Shown here in pieces: positions 1 to 9,395 of a DNA stretch of 64,000 nucleotides. The position numbers and the translations under genes were made by a program. Under the pieces are notes generated by a model, which searched no databases, was not told the DNA's origin, and worked only from the letters and a program-made list of their open reading frames with translations. Numbering within the stretch: the stretch's first letter is position 1; every line of letters begins with the position of its first letter. The DNA comes from Cronobacter dublinensis subsp. dublinensis LMG 23823. GTDB lineage: Bacteria; Pseudomonadota; Gammaproteobacteria; Enterobacterales; Enterobacteriaceae. The stretch is taken from the NCBI RefSeq assembly GCF_001277235.1, contig NZ_CP012266.1, positions 2,418,001 to 2,482,000 on the forward strand. Direction: 5' to 3'.

Positions 1-629
1 GTGACTGGGAGATTGAAACCGGCAAACGGCTGCTGCCGCCCGCGCCGGATGCCAATATCATGCCGTTTGAACAGGCGAGCGGACACACTATTCATACTAT
101 CGCCTCGGGTCCTGGTTTCCCGGAAGATCTGATTCACCAGGCGCTGTTAACCTCGGTGTATGCGGCGCGTGAATATTTGATTATGACCACGCCCTACTTC
201 GTGCCGAGCGACGATCTGCTCCACGCCATCTGTACGGCGGCGCAGCGAGGCGTCGATGTAAGCATTATTCTGCCGCGTAAAAACGACTCTCTGCTGGTAG
301 GCTGGGCAAGCCGTGCCTTCTTCAGCGAGCTGCTGGCGGCGGGCGTGAAAATTTACCAGTTCGAGGGCGGCCTGCTGCATACCAAAAGCGTGCTGGTGGA
401 CGGCGAGCTGAGCCTGGTCGGCACCGTCAATCTGGATATGCGCAGCCTGTGGCTTAACTTTGAAATTACGCTGGTTATCGACGACGCCGGATTCGGCGCC
501 GATCTGGCCGAGGTGCAGGATGACTATATCTCCCGCTCGCGCCTGCTGGATGCGCGCCTTTGGGTGAAACGACCGTTCTGGCACCGCGTGGTGGAGCGAC
601 TGTTTTACTTCTTCAGCCCGTTGCTGTAA
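1..629 (+). CDS. clsA: Cardiolipin synthase A, C-terminal part (5' end outside window)
   Basis: The reading frame is open from base 3 and continues through base 60, so the gene starts before the window; about 209 codons of a family usually near 486 residues are present. The product is an inner-membrane phospholipase D superfamily enzyme that joins two phosphatidylglycerols into cardiolipin. The second HKD motif is visible at about bases 378-440 (HTKSVLVDGELSLVGTVNLD: H, K, D and the GxxN part). The first HKD motif and the N-terminal membrane segments lie upstream. The C-terminus (FFSPLL) matches the E. coli ClsA ending as I recall it. E. coli carries yciY before yciU; here only 34 bases separate clsA from yciU, so yciY is absent. 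Confidence 0.95.
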   Translation, partial: DWEIETGKRLLPPAPDANIMPFEQASGHTIHTIASGPGFPEDLIHQALLTSVYAAREYLIMTTPYFVPSDDLLHAICTAAQRGVDVSIILPRKNDSLLVGWASRAFFSELLAAGVKIYQFEGGLLHTKSVLVDGELSLVGTVNLDMRSLWLNFEITLVIDDAGFGADLAEVQDDYISRSRLLDARLWVKRPFWHRVVERLFYFFSPLL

Positions 630-663
630 AACGTGCCCAACATCACTTACTGGGGTAGTCACG

Positions 664-993
664 ATGGAAATGGATCTGAATAACCGCCTGACGGAAGATG
701 AAACACTCGACCAGGCCTATGACATTTTTCTGGAGCTGGCGCCGGACAATCTCGACCCGGCGGATATCATTCTGTTTAATTTACAGTTTGAAGAGCGCGG
801 CGGCGCGGAGCTGTTCGACCCGTCTGAAGAGTGGCTGCAACACGTCGATTACGATTTAAACCCGGATTTCTTCTCCGAAGTGGTCATCGGCCTTGCCGAG
901 GAAGACGGTGAAGAGATCACCGACGTGTTCGCCCGCGTGCTGCTGTGCCGCGAAAAAGATCACAAGCTGTGCCACATCCTGTGGCGTGAATAA
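664..993 (+). CDS. yciU: YciU, acidic DUF440 / putative dsDNA-mimic protein
   Basis: A 109-residue, strongly acidic cytosolic protein that aligns by eye with E. coli YciU over its full length. The family (HI1450-like) is described as a double-stranded DNA mimic; the partner in this organism is unknown. It follows clsA in the same direction after 34 bases and could be co-transcribed. The ATG at 664 gives the usual family length. Confidence 0.92.
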   Translation: MEMDLNNRLTEDETLDQAYDIFLELAPDNLDPADIILFNLQFEERGGAELFDPSEEWLQHVDYDLNPDFFSEVVIGLAEEDGEEITDVFARVLLCREKDHKLCHILWRE

Positions 994-1019
994 ACGCCCG
1001 CGGCGCGGCCTTCGCCGCG

Positions 1020-1856
1020 CTAGTTCTCACCCGCGATTTTCGTCCCACACGCCTGACAATATTTCGCCTGCGCGTCATGCGCGCTCCCGCATGACGGACA
1101 GCGTCGCGCCGCGTTGCGCTCCGCAAGCGCGCTGGTCATCTGCGCGGTAATTATGCCGGTCGGGATCGCAATCACCGAATAGCCGATAAGTATTAACAGC
1201 GACGCCACCGCGCGACCGCCCGCCGTATGCGGCGTGATATCGCCATACCCGACCGTCGTTACCGTCACCACGGCCCAGTAAACCGACGTGCCGAGCGTAG
1301 TAAAGCCGCTGGAAGCGCCTTCAATGCCATACATCAGTGCGCCAGCGATGATCATGACGATGGAAATAAACGCATAAAAGACGATGAGCTGGTGACGGGC
1401 GTTAACGATGGCCTGCCAGAGAATGCTTGCAGACGACATCATCCGCAACAGCTTGAGAATACGCAGTACGCGCACCGCGCGCAGCGTCCGCCAGATGAAC
1501 AGATAGTTCATGCCGAGTTCAGGCCAGAGCCACAGCACATAGAGCGGCAACACCGTCGCCAGATCGATAATGCCCCAGAAGCTCAGCGCGTAGCGCGCCG
1601 GATTAGGCCAGACGGCGAGGCGCAGCAGATATTCCAGCGTAAAGACGAACGTAATGCCCATCTCCAGCCAGACGAAAATATGCCATTCCTCGTAGGTAAG
1701 GTGATACTGGGTGCCGATGCCAGATTCGATAAAAACGACGATGACGCTGAACAGCGCGAACAGGCCGCAGAGCGCCTCAAAGCGTCGGCCGCTACGCGTG
1801 CGTTGATCGAAAAGGAAATGGTAAGCGCGTTGACGAAACTCTGTTATCCCTGACAC
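1020..1856 (-). CDS. Voltage-gated K+ channel with C-terminal zinc ribbon
   Basis: A 278-residue six-transmembrane ion channel. S4 is arginine/lysine rich (residues about 123-138, RTLRAVRVLRILKLLR) and the pore carries the K+ selectivity filter TVGYGD at residues 201-206. After S6 there is a short linker and a four-cysteine treble (C253, C256, C267, C270; CPSC...CQAC) that looks like a zinc ribbon. E. coli has a different channel (kch, 417 residues with an RCK/TrkA-N domain) on the other side of clsA, so this is not Kch. The start is GTG at 1856 with a GAGGA ribosome site just upstream. The gene lies convergent to yciU and downstream of the oppF terminator. The family call is firm; gating and physiological role are not visible. 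Confidence 0.88.
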   Translation of the reverse strand: MSGITEFRQRAYHFLFDQRTRSGRRFEALCGLFALFSVIVVFIESGIGTQYHLTYEEWHIFVWLEMGITFVFTLEYLLRLAVWPNPARYALSFWGIIDLATVLPLYVLWLWPELGMNYLFIWRTLRAVRVLRILKLLRMMSSASILWQAIVNARHQLIVFYAFISIVMIIAGALMYGIEGASSGFTTLGTSVYWAVVTVTTVGYGDITPHTAGGRAVASLLILIGYSVIAIPTGIITAQMTSALAERNAARRCPSCGSAHDAQAKYCQACGTKIAGEN

Positions 1857-1868
1857 GTTGTCCTCGCA

Positions 1869-1898
1869 GAAAAAAGGGCTGGCACCTGCCAGCCCTTG
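1869..1898 (-). terminator. Rho-independent terminator of the opp operon
   Basis: On the minus strand, just after the oppF stop at 1902, a GGGCTGGCA/TGCCAGCCC stem is followed by a run of six T. Confidence 0.88.
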
Positions 1899-1901
1899 CG
1901 A

Positions 1902-2906
1902 TTATAACGGGTCCACCTTCAGGCAGGAAACCGCATGGCGGAAACTGCCTTCCAGCACCGGGCGCGTCTGGGCGCATTCCGGGCCCGCCATCGGGCAGCG
2001 GGTGCGGAACACACAGCCTGACGGCGGATTGATGGGCGACGGCAGCTCGCCTTCCAGCAGCTGGATCTTCTTGTTCTTTTCGAGATCCGGGTCCGGGATA
2101 GGAACCGCCGACATCAGCGCGCGGGTGTAAGGGTGCAGCGGGTTATGATAAACCTCATCATAGGTGCCAAGCTCCACCGCATGACCCAGATACATCACCA
2201 GTACGCGATCGGAGATGTGCTTCACTACCGCCAGATCGTGGGCGATGAAAATAAGCGACAGCCCCATCTCGCGCTGCAGTTTTTGCAGCAGGTTCACCAC
2301 CTGAGCCTGAATAGACACGTCGAGCGCGGAAACCGGCTCATCGCAGATGATAAGCTTCGGCTCAAGAATAAGCGCGCGGGCGATACCGATACGCTGGCAT
2401 TGGCCGCCGGAGAACTCATGCGGATAGCGGTTAACCAGGTTTGGCAGCAGCCCCACTTTCATCATCATCGCTTTGACGCGGTCACGCACTTCCTGGCGCG
2501 GCATTTTCGGATGATACGTCCGCAGGGGTTCGGCGATGATATCGCCAATGGTCATGCGCGGATTCAGTGAGGCCAGCGGATCCTGGAAAATCATCTGAAT
2601 GTCGCTGCGCACATCGCGCCACTCTTCCTGCTTCATGCCCATCAGATCTTTGCCGAGCCACGCGACGCGGCCGCTGGTGGCTTTCACCAGACCGATGATG
2701 GCGCGCGCAAAGGTGGATTTGCCGCAGCCGGACTCGCCCACCACGCCGAGGGTTTCCCCTTCGTACAGGCGCAGCGTAACGCCATCAACCGCTTTTAACG
2801 TTTTGGACGGCTGCCAGAACCACTGTTTGCCGTCTTTGATGTCGAAATGCACCTTGAGATCGGCCACTTCGAGCAGCACTTTTCTGTCTTCAGCTACGGT
2901 GCTCAT
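1902..2906 (-). CDS. oppF: Oligopeptide ABC transporter ATPase OppF
   Basis: One of the two ATPases that drive the OppABCDF oligopeptide importer at the inner membrane. 334 residues with Walker A (GESGCGKST, residues 57-65), the ABC signature FSGGQ, Walker B (LIICDEP) and the C-terminal cysteine-containing peptide-transporter tail (GCVFRTRCPMAGPEC). It overlaps oppD by 4 bases (ATGA), indicating translational coupling, and is the last gene of the operon before the terminator. Confidence 0.97.
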   Translation of the reverse strand: MSTVAEDRKVLLEVADLKVHFDIKDGKQWFWQPSKTLKAVDGVTLRLYEGETLGVVGESGCGKSTFARAIIGLVKATSGRVAWLGKDLMGMKQEEWRDVRSDIQMIFQDPLASLNPRMTIGDIIAEPLRTYHPKMPRQEVRDRVKAMMMKVGLLPNLVNRYPHEFSGGQCQRIGIARALILEPKLIICDEPVSALDVSIQAQVVNLLQKLQREMGLSLIFIAHDLAVVKHISDRVLVMYLGHAVELGTYDEVYHNPLHPYTRALMSAVPIPDPDLEKNKKIQLLEGELPSPINPPSGCVFRTRCPMAGPECAQTRPVLEGSFRHAVSCLKVDPL

Positions 2907-3919
2907 TTCAGTTCCTCCACCGGTTTAAAGCAGGCGCGCAGGCGGCCAGGAGCGAACTCCTCAAGCGGCGGCGCCGTGCTGCAAATCTCCATCGCGTGCG
3001 GGCAGCGCGGCTGGAACGGACAGCCTTTCGGCAGACGCAGCAGGTTCGGCGGGTTGCCAGGAATGGTGAGCAGCGACTCTCCTTCGGCGTCAAGGCGCGG
3101 TACGGCGTTCAGCAGACCGATAGAATACGGGTGCGCCGGATCGTAGAACACGTCGCGCGCGGCGCCATATTCCATGGTACGGCCCGCATACATCACCAGC
3201 ACTTTATTACAGATGCCCGCGACCACGCCGAGGTCGTGGGTGATCATAATGATGGCGGTGTTGAATTCGCGTTTAAGCTCGTTCAGCAGCGTCATGATCT
3301 GTGCCTGGACGGTTACGTCGAGCGCGGTAGTCGGTTCATCAGCGATGAGCAATTTAGGACGGCACAGCAGCGCCATCGCAATCATTACACGCTGGCGCAT
3401 ACCGCCGGAAAACTCATGCGGATACATGCGCATGCGCTTGCGCGCTTCCGGCATTTTCACCGCATCTAACATGCGGACCGACTCTTCGAACGCTTCGCCT
3501 TTGCTCATGCCTTTATGCAGCATCAGCACTTCCATCAGCTGTTCGCCGACGCGCATATACGGGTTCAGCGAGGTCATCGGATCCTGGAAAATCATCGAAA
3601 TCTGCTCGGCGCGCAGGCGGTTAAGCTCGCGCTCCGGCAGGTTGAGGATTTCACGGCCGTTGAATTTCGCCGAGCCGCCGATGCGGCCGTTGGCGGCGAG
3701 CAGGCCCATCAGCGCAAACGCGGTCTGGGATTTGCCGGAGCCGGATTCACCGACGATACCGAGCGTCTCACCGGCGCGCAGGCTGAAATTCAGATCGTTA
3801 ACCGCAGTTACGTCGCCGTCAGGCGTTTCGAAGGTAACGCGCAGATCTTTAACGTCCAGCAGCGCCGCTTGTGACGCCGCGGTAGTGCTCTGCGGCGCAG
3901 AGAGTTCAATGGTGCTCAT
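2903..3919 (-). CDS. oppD: Oligopeptide ABC transporter ATPase OppD
   Basis: Partner ATPase of OppF. 338 residues; Walker A GESGSGKSQ at 57-65, signature FSGGMRQRV, Walker B LLIADEP. The C-terminal tail has spaced cysteines (GCPFQPRCPHAMEIC) typical of oligopeptide/dipeptide transporter ATPases, where an iron-sulfur site has been reported in the DppD family. It begins 11 bases after oppC. Confidence 0.97.
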   Translation of the reverse strand: MSTIELSAPQSTTAASQAALLDVKDLRVTFETPDGDVTAVNDLNFSLRAGETLGIVGESGSGKSQTAFALMGLLAANGRIGGSAKFNGREILNLPERELNRLRAEQISMIFQDPMTSLNPYMRVGEQLMEVLMLHKGMSKGEAFEESVRMLDAVKMPEARKRMRMYPHEFSGGMRQRVMIAMALLCRPKLLIADEPTTALDVTVQAQIMTLLNELKREFNTAIIMITHDLGVVAGICNKVLVMYAGRTMEYGAARDVFYDPAHPYSIGLLNAVPRLDAEGESLLTIPGNPPNLLRLPKGCPFQPRCPHAMEICSTAPPLEEFAPGRLRACFKPVEELK

Positions 3920-3930
3920 GGCGGTACTCC

Positions 3931-4839
3931 TTAACGATCTTTCGGGTCGAGGGCATCACGCAGGCCATCGCCGATAAAGTTAAAACAAAACAGGGTGACC
4001 ACCAGGAAACCCGCCGGGAAGAGCAGCAGCCAGGGCGACACTTCCATTGAGTTGGCGCCATCGCTCAGCAGCGCGCCCCAGGAGCTGAGCGGCTCCTGCG
4101 TACCGAGGCCGAGGAAGCTTAAGAACGATTCGAAGAGGATCATGCTGGGCACCAGCAGCGAGGCGTAAACCACCACCACGCCCAGTACGTTCGGCACGAT
4201 ATGACGCACGACAATATTAGCCGTCGAGACGCCGCCCACCTGGGCTGCTTCGATGAACTCTTTACGTTTCAGGCTCAGCGTCTGGCCGCGCACGATACGC
4301 GCCATGTCGAGCCAGGAGACCATCCCGATGGCAACGAAAATCAGCAGGATGTTCTGGCCGAAAAAGGTCACCAGCAGGATAACGAAGAACATGAACGGGA
4401 AGGAGTTGAGGATCTCCAGCAGACGCATCATGACCGAATCCACTTTGCCGCCAAGATAGCCGGAAAGCGAACCGTAGAGCGTGCCGACAATCACCGCTAC
4501 CAGCGCCGCCGCAACGCCGACCATCAGCGAAATGCGCCCGCCGATAGCGACGCGCACCAGTAGGTCGCGCCCGGAGGAGTCGGTGCCAAACCAGTGGCCG
4601 GATTCAGTATCCGGCGCGCTCGACATCATGCCCCAGTCAGTGTCGAAGTAGCTGAACTGCGACAGCATCGGCGCGAGCGTGACAAAGAGCGCGATAAAGG
4701 CCAGCACAATCAGGCTCGCCACCGCCGCGCGGTTATGCATAAAGCGACGACGGGCGTCCTGCCACAGGCTACGTCCTTCTACTTCCAGTTTTTCACTGAA
4801 GTTTTCCAGCGCCTCGCTGTTTTTCTTACTCAACATCAT
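3931..4839 (-). CDS. oppC: Oligopeptide ABC transporter permease OppC
   Basis: Inner-membrane permease of the Opp importer, 302 residues with about six hydrophobic segments. The BPD-type EAA coupling region (EAAQVGG, near residue 195) contacts the ATPases. It sits between oppB and oppD with short gaps, as in E. coli. Confidence 0.97.
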   Translation of the reverse strand: MMLSKKNSEALENFSEKLEVEGRSLWQDARRRFMHNRAAVASLIVLAFIALFVTLAPMLSQFSYFDTDWGMMSSAPDTESGHWFGTDSSGRDLLVRVAIGGRISLMVGVAAALVAVIVGTLYGSLSGYLGGKVDSVMMRLLEILNSFPFMFFVILLVTFFGQNILLIFVAIGMVSWLDMARIVRGQTLSLKRKEFIEAAQVGGVSTANIVVRHIVPNVLGVVVVYASLLVPSMILFESFLSFLGLGTQEPLSSWGALLSDGANSMEVSPWLLLFPAGFLVVTLFCFNFIGDGLRDALDPKDR

Positions 4840-4853
4840 GGCGTACTCCAGCG

Positions 4854-5774
4854 TCAGTAACGAATTTTCGGATCGATAACGGCATACAGCACATCGACGA
4901 TCGCGTTAAACAGAATGGTCAGCGCGCCGACCAGAATAGTCAGGCTCAGCACCAGTGAGTAGTCGCGGTTGAGCGCGCCGTTCACGAACAGCTGGCCGAT
5001 ACCCGGCAGGCCATAAATGGTTTCAATAACCATTGACCCGGTAATAATCCCGACAAACGCCGGCCCTAAATACGAGAGTACAGGCAGCAGCGCGGGTTTC
5101 AGCGCGTGGCGCAAGATGATGCGACGCATCGGCAGCCCTTTGGCGCGGGCGGTACGGATAAAGTTGGAGTGCAGCACTTCAATCATCGAGCCGCGGGTGA
5201 TACGCGCAATGCTGGCGATGTAAGCCAGAGAGAGCGCGACCATCGGCAGGATCATGAATTTCAGCGCCCCGCCGTTCCAGCCGCCGCCGGGCAGCCAGTG
5301 CAGCGTTATCGCGAAGATCATCACAAGCAGCGGTGCCACCACGAAACTCGGAATGACCACGCCGGTCATCGCCACCCCCATGACGGCGAAATCCCATTTG
5401 GTGTTTTGCTTAAGCGCGGCCATTACGCCCGCCGCAACGCCCAGAATCACAGCAAGTAAAAACGCCGCAGCGCCTAACTTTGCGGAAACCGGGAAACTGG
5501 AGGCCACCAGATCGTTAACCGAATAGTCCTTGTATTTAAAGGACGGACCGAAATCACCTTTCGCCAGTTGCTTCAGATAATTGAAGTACTGGGTCATGAT
5601 GGGGTCGTTAAGATGATATTTCGCCTCGATATTCGCCATGACTTCCGGCGGCAGATTACGTTCGCCGGTAAAAGGACTGCCCGGTGCGAGACGCATCATA
5701 AAGAAGGAGATAGTGATGAGAATAAAGAGTGTCGGAATCGCTTCCAGACAGCGACGTAAAATGAATTTCAACAT
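4854..5774 (-). CDS. oppB: Oligopeptide ABC transporter permease OppB
   Basis: Second permease of the Opp system, 306 residues. The N-terminus (MLKFILRRCLEAIPTLFIL) is the standard start of the DppB/OppB family, and the EAA-loop equivalent is RTARAKGLP near residue 205. It is separated from oppA by 83 bases that contain a strong stem-loop, so it is probably expressed below oppA. Confidence 0.97.
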   Translation of the reverse strand: MLKFILRRCLEAIPTLFILITISFFMMRLAPGSPFTGERNLPPEVMANIEAKYHLNDPIMTQYFNYLKQLAKGDFGPSFKYKDYSVNDLVASSFPVSAKLGAAAFLLAVILGVAAGVMAALKQNTKWDFAVMGVAMTGVVIPSFVVAPLLVMIFAITLHWLPGGGWNGGALKFMILPMVALSLAYIASIARITRGSMIEVLHSNFIRTARAKGLPMRRIILRHALKPALLPVLSYLGPAFVGIITGSMVIETIYGLPGIGQLFVNGALNRDYSLVLSLTILVGALTILFNAIVDVLYAVIDPKIRY

Positions 5775-5824
5775 TGCCCGTACCTTCTGGCGTGTGCCTT
5801 TGACTCACGGAAAAATAAGACACA

Positions 5825-5848
5825 GTGGGGCAGGAAACCCTGCCCCAC
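5825..5848. other. Stem-loop between oppA and oppB
   Basis: An almost perfect hairpin, with 10-bp arms (GTGGGGCAGG / CCTGCCCCAC) and a loop of about four bases, lies directly after the oppA stop. It has no adjacent T-run, so it resembles a 3'-stabilising or attenuating hairpin rather than a full terminator. Inference: it helps keep oppA mRNA in excess of oppBCDF. Confidence 0.7.
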
Positions 5849-5857
5849 GCATTGCCA

Positions 5858-7486
5858 TTAATGTTTGATAATATACAGGTTCTTAACGTAGACATTATCC
5901 AGCGGGTCTTTACCGGTGTAACCACCGACCCACGGTTTCACCAGACGGGCGTTCACGTAGTAATACACCGGCACGATAACGGAGTCTTTATCCAGCTGCT
6001 GCTCTGCTTTGTTGTAGAGCTCGCTACGCTGCGCTTCGTCGGAGACCTGCAGCGTTTCCTGCATCACTTTATCGAACGCTTCGCTCTTATAGTGCGAGGT
6101 GTTGTTCGAGCTATTGGACAGCATCGTGTTGAGGAAGGAGGTCGGTTCGTTGTAATCCGCGCACCAGCCCGCACGCGCCACGTCGAAGTTGCCCTGATGA
6201 CGGGTATCCAGGAAGGTTTTCCACTCCTGGTTTTCCAGCTTCACGTTCACGCCCAGGTTTTTCTTCCAGATGGACGCGGCAGCGATAGCCAGTTTCTTAT
6301 GCAGATCGGAGGTGTTGTACAGCAGATCGAACGTCAGCGGTTTGTCGGCGGTATAGCCTGCTTCGGCCAGCAGTTTTTTCGCTTCGGCGTTACGCTGTTC
6401 CTGGGTCATTTTGAACCAGGCCGGCTCGGTGAATTTCGCGCCATCGGTGTACGGCGGGGTATAGCCATACGCCGGCAGGTCGCCCTGGTTTTTCACTTTA
6501 TGAACGATGATGTCGCGATCCAGGCCCAGTTTCAGCGCGGTACGCACGCGCGGGTCGTTAAACGGCGCTTTCTGGTTGTTGATCTCGTAGTAATAGGTGC
6601 ACAGATACGGGTCGACGTGCACTTCTTTTGGAATTTCTTTCTTGAGCTTCTGGAAGAGTTCAATCGGCATGTTGTTATAGGTCATGTCGATTTCACCGCT
6701 GCGGTAGCGGTTGACGTCAGTCACTTCAGAAGAGATAGGCAGATAGGTGACTTCGTTAATCACGGTCTTCGCGTTATCCCAGTAGTTGGTGTTGCGCTCA
6801 AGCACGATGCGCTCGTTCACCACCCAGGATTTCAGTTTGTACGCGCCGTTGGAAACGATGTTCGCGGGCTGAGTCCACTTCTCGCCGAATTTCTCAACGA
6901 CGGCTTTAGGCACCGGAGACATAGAGGAGTGCACCAGCAGTTTATAGAAATAGGGCACCGGCTCGCTCAGGGTGACTTCCAGCGTGTGGTCGTCAATCGC
7001 TTTCACGCCAAGCTCGGTGGCTGGTTTTTTACCGGCGATGATATCGTCGATATTGGTAATGTGGCCGTATTGCAGATAGCTTTCATACGGAGAGGCGGTT
7101 TTCGGGTCAGCCAGGCGCTGCCAGCTGTATACGAAATCCTGCGCCGTGACCGGCTCGCCATTGGACCATTTCGCGTCTTTACGCAGATGGAAAGTCCAGA
7201 CTTTAAAATCTTTGTTATCCCACTTCTCGGCAACGCCCGCGCTCGGGTGGCCTTCTACGTCGGTTACCAGCAGACCTTCAAACAGGTCGCGGTTAATGTT
7301 CGACTCAGGCACGCCTTCAATTTTGTGCGGGTCGAGAGACTGGACTTCCGAACCGTTGTTGCGCACCAGCGTCTGTTTCTCCGCCAGTTGCACACCCGCA
7401 GGAACATTCGCAGCCATTGCGTTACCCGCGATTAGCGCAGAAAGGATCCCTGCCGCTACCAGACTTTTTTTTGTGATGATGGACAT
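5858..7486 (-). CDS. oppA: Periplasmic oligopeptide-binding protein OppA
   Basis: Periplasmic receptor that delivers oligopeptides to OppBCDF. 542 residues from the ATG at 7486, chosen because it gives a standard signal peptide (MSIITKKSLVAAGILSAL..., cleavage after about AMA) and a GGAG ribosome site nearby; the frame is open 12 codons further upstream but without a signal peptide. The mature protein matches E. coli OppA closely, including the family-5 solute-binding signature region. It is first in the operon with a long AT-rich upstream region, the position where GcvB sRNA control is known in E. coli and Salmonella. Confidence 0.97.
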   Translation of the reverse strand: MSIITKKSLVAAGILSALIAGNAMAANVPAGVQLAEKQTLVRNNGSEVQSLDPHKIEGVPESNINRDLFEGLLVTDVEGHPSAGVAEKWDNKDFKVWTFHLRKDAKWSNGEPVTAQDFVYSWQRLADPKTASPYESYLQYGHITNIDDIIAGKKPATELGVKAIDDHTLEVTLSEPVPYFYKLLVHSSMSPVPKAVVEKFGEKWTQPANIVSNGAYKLKSWVVNERIVLERNTNYWDNAKTVINEVTYLPISSEVTDVNRYRSGEIDMTYNNMPIELFQKLKKEIPKEVHVDPYLCTYYYEINNQKAPFNDPRVRTALKLGLDRDIIVHKVKNQGDLPAYGYTPPYTDGAKFTEPAWFKMTQEQRNAEAKKLLAEAGYTADKPLTFDLLYNTSDLHKKLAIAAASIWKKNLGVNVKLENQEWKTFLDTRHQGNFDVARAGWCADYNEPTSFLNTMLSNSSNNTSHYKSEAFDKVMQETLQVSDEAQRSELYNKAEQQLDKDSVIVPVYYYVNARLVKPWVGGYTGKDPLDNVYVKNLYIIKH

Positions 7487-8231
7487 TGTGTTGGTACTCC
7501 ACTCATTATTATTACTGACCAAAGCCAGCCCGTTCTCCCCTTAGGGAAACCTGTGCAGCGCAGGAGCTTTCGCGTCTGCCAGGTGGTTTTTCTTTTTACT
7601 GCTTGCTATCACCGACTTTATTTATCACGACCGCTCTCTGGCAGCCTGTCGTCGATTCTTTACTGCCCTTCCCTGTTTTAAGGGCAGTGTGATATGGCGC
7701 GACCTGTGGAAGGAAAGCGCTTTCATACGAAAATCATTCTCATCTGCTGATAATTTGCAGGCAAATGTTTTGCCGGAAAGTATCAAATGCGTGAATTGTG
7801 CGCCAATACAATTTACAAATTTGTTAACCGCTTCTCTTTTGACGTGCAGGAGAGTCTTACGCTTGCCGTCAAGAAAACCTCTTTTTTCTCGTTATTCTTC
7901 TTTTAAATCAATTAGTTGCAAACAAAACACACCTTCAACGTGACGTGTGACCCGGCTCGCAGCGCATCACAACATAAAATTAACAATTGAACAAAAATTA
8001 GCACATTTGTCTGCAGTGGCGTTGAAATTACTAATAACATTTCGTTAAACCCGCATCAATACTCAAAGTATCATGTGACAAAAATATCAGACTGATTGCT
8101 TTTTTTATGAACGGAAGGAAGATTACAGATACGGTAATTCATTGTTTTAATAAAGCTTTACCAGATATCAGATAAAGTTATACATAAAAAAGCGAAGGGA
8201 TGCGTGCTATAGGAAATGCTAATAATAAAAG
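7487..8231. other. Long AT-rich intergenic region upstream of oppA
   Basis: About 745 bases without a convincing gene, clearly more AT-rich than its surroundings. It must contain the oppA promoter and leader. An 84-codon plus-strand frame at 7689-7943 has no recognisable features and I do not accept it. AT-rich tracts would suit H-NS or Lrp binding, but no operator is identified. Confidence 0.6.
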
Positions 8232-8260
8232 AAAAAAGCGAAGCTTCCGCTCCGCTTTAT
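8232..8260 (-). terminator. Probable terminator of ychE
   Basis: On the minus strand, AAAGCG and CGCTTT arms separated by about 14 bases are followed by a T-rich run, 17 bases after the ychE stop. The stem is short, so the call is moderate. Confidence 0.6.
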
Positions 8261-8276
8261 GAATGAAAAGAAATGA

Positions 8277-8924
8277 CTAACTTACAAGCCCTGGAAACAG
8301 CGCTTTTATTCCTGTCACAATAAATTCAATGCCCAGCGCCATCAGCAGCAAGCCCATAATGCGAGTAATAACGTTAATGCCCGTTTGGCCAAGTAACCGC
8401 ACCAGCCACGGCGCCAGGCGAAACACGCCCCAACAGCAGGCGGCGAACAGCGCGATGGCGAGCGTGAAGCCCAGCATATATTGCCAGCTGTGATAGCGTG
8501 TTCCCCAGACGATTGTCGAGCTGATAGCGCCCGGCCCCGCCATTAACGGCAGCGCCAGCGGCACCACGCCGATGCTCTCGCGGATCGCGGTTTCCGACTT
8601 CTCCTGTTTATTCTGCTTATCCTCGCCAAGCTTGCCGCTAATCATCGACATGGCGATGGTGACGACCAGAATACCGCCCGCGATGCGAAACGAGTCGATG
8701 GATATGCCGAAGACCTGCAGGATGGCATCGCCGAGAAACAGCGACGTCCAGAGAATTATGGCGACCGAGAGGTTAGCCGTAAGGTTGGTTTTATTGCGCG
8801 CCACCGCCGTCTGGTAGCTGGTCATGCTAATAAAGACGGGAATGATACCCACCGGGTTCACCAGCGCGAACAGACCAATAAAAAATTTAAAAAACGTTGG
8901 TAAATCAAACCACATTGAATTCAA
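8277..8924 (-). CDS. ychE: MarC-family inner-membrane protein YchE
   Basis: A 215-residue polytopic membrane protein of the MarC/UPF0056 family with six hydrophobic segments; near-identical by eye to E. coli YchE from residue 13 onward. The function is unknown (earlier links of MarC to drug resistance were not sustained). It is transcribed divergently from adhE across a 471-base region. Confidence 0.93.
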   Translation of the reverse strand: MNSMWFDLPTFFKFFIGLFALVNPVGIIPVFISMTSYQTAVARNKTNLTANLSVAIILWTSLFLGDAILQVFGISIDSFRIAGGILVVTIAMSMISGKLGEDKQNKQEKSETAIRESIGVVPLALPLMAGPGAISSTIVWGTRYHSWQYMLGFTLAIALFAACCWGVFRLAPWLVRLLGQTGINVITRIMGLLLMALGIEFIVTGIKALFPGLVS

Positions 8925-9395
8925 GGGAAGCTCCGCGATTGGTAGGGCAACGGCGTCGCGTAATGTAATCCAAAACCCCTGCTTACGCTACGCCATTACG
9001 TCTTAATGCATTCTGGATCTGGCGGCCGATTGACCGCGTCGACCTGTGTTATTCTTTTGTTAGTTTTATGGTAATTTAAATATTCAAAGCTGTAGCAAAT
9101 ATATTAACCATCGCTGAATTACCGTCAGAAGGCGTGCTGAAAGGAGTCAGCATGGGGTTAAATTGATTTAGATCACGCTTTTGCTACTCAGAAGTGAGTA
9201 TCTTGATGATGCCGCCAGGGAGTAAAACATTTTCCCGATAAATGTTTTAAGGCAAGGCTCTTTTAGTAAATCAGCGAAGGTTTCTGGTCGTTTTGCTGGT
9301 AAACCGTTCTGTAACGCACGCTGTTTGAGGCTGACTATACTGTCGTTTCGAGCAGATGATTTACTAAAAGAGTTTAACATTATCAGGAGAGCATT
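8925..9395 (+). promoter_or_regulatory. adhE upstream region and structured leader
   Basis: A 471-base divergent region between ychE and adhE. A perfect 16-bp inverted repeat (9258-9273 and 9357-9372) encloses 83 bases and ends about 12 bases before the AGGAG ribosome site (9385-9389). In E. coli, structure in the adhE leader is known to mask the ribosome site and to need RNase III cleavage. The long stem here is a good candidate for the same control. Confidence 0.75.

Noticed and set aside
5825..7435. 536-codon plus-strand frame opposite oppA
   Set aside because: Antisense shadow of oppA caused by GC-skewed codons; no domains or ribosome site.
7689..7943. 84-codon frame upstream of oppA
   Set aside because: Low-complexity AT-rich translation without ribosome site or recognisable domain.
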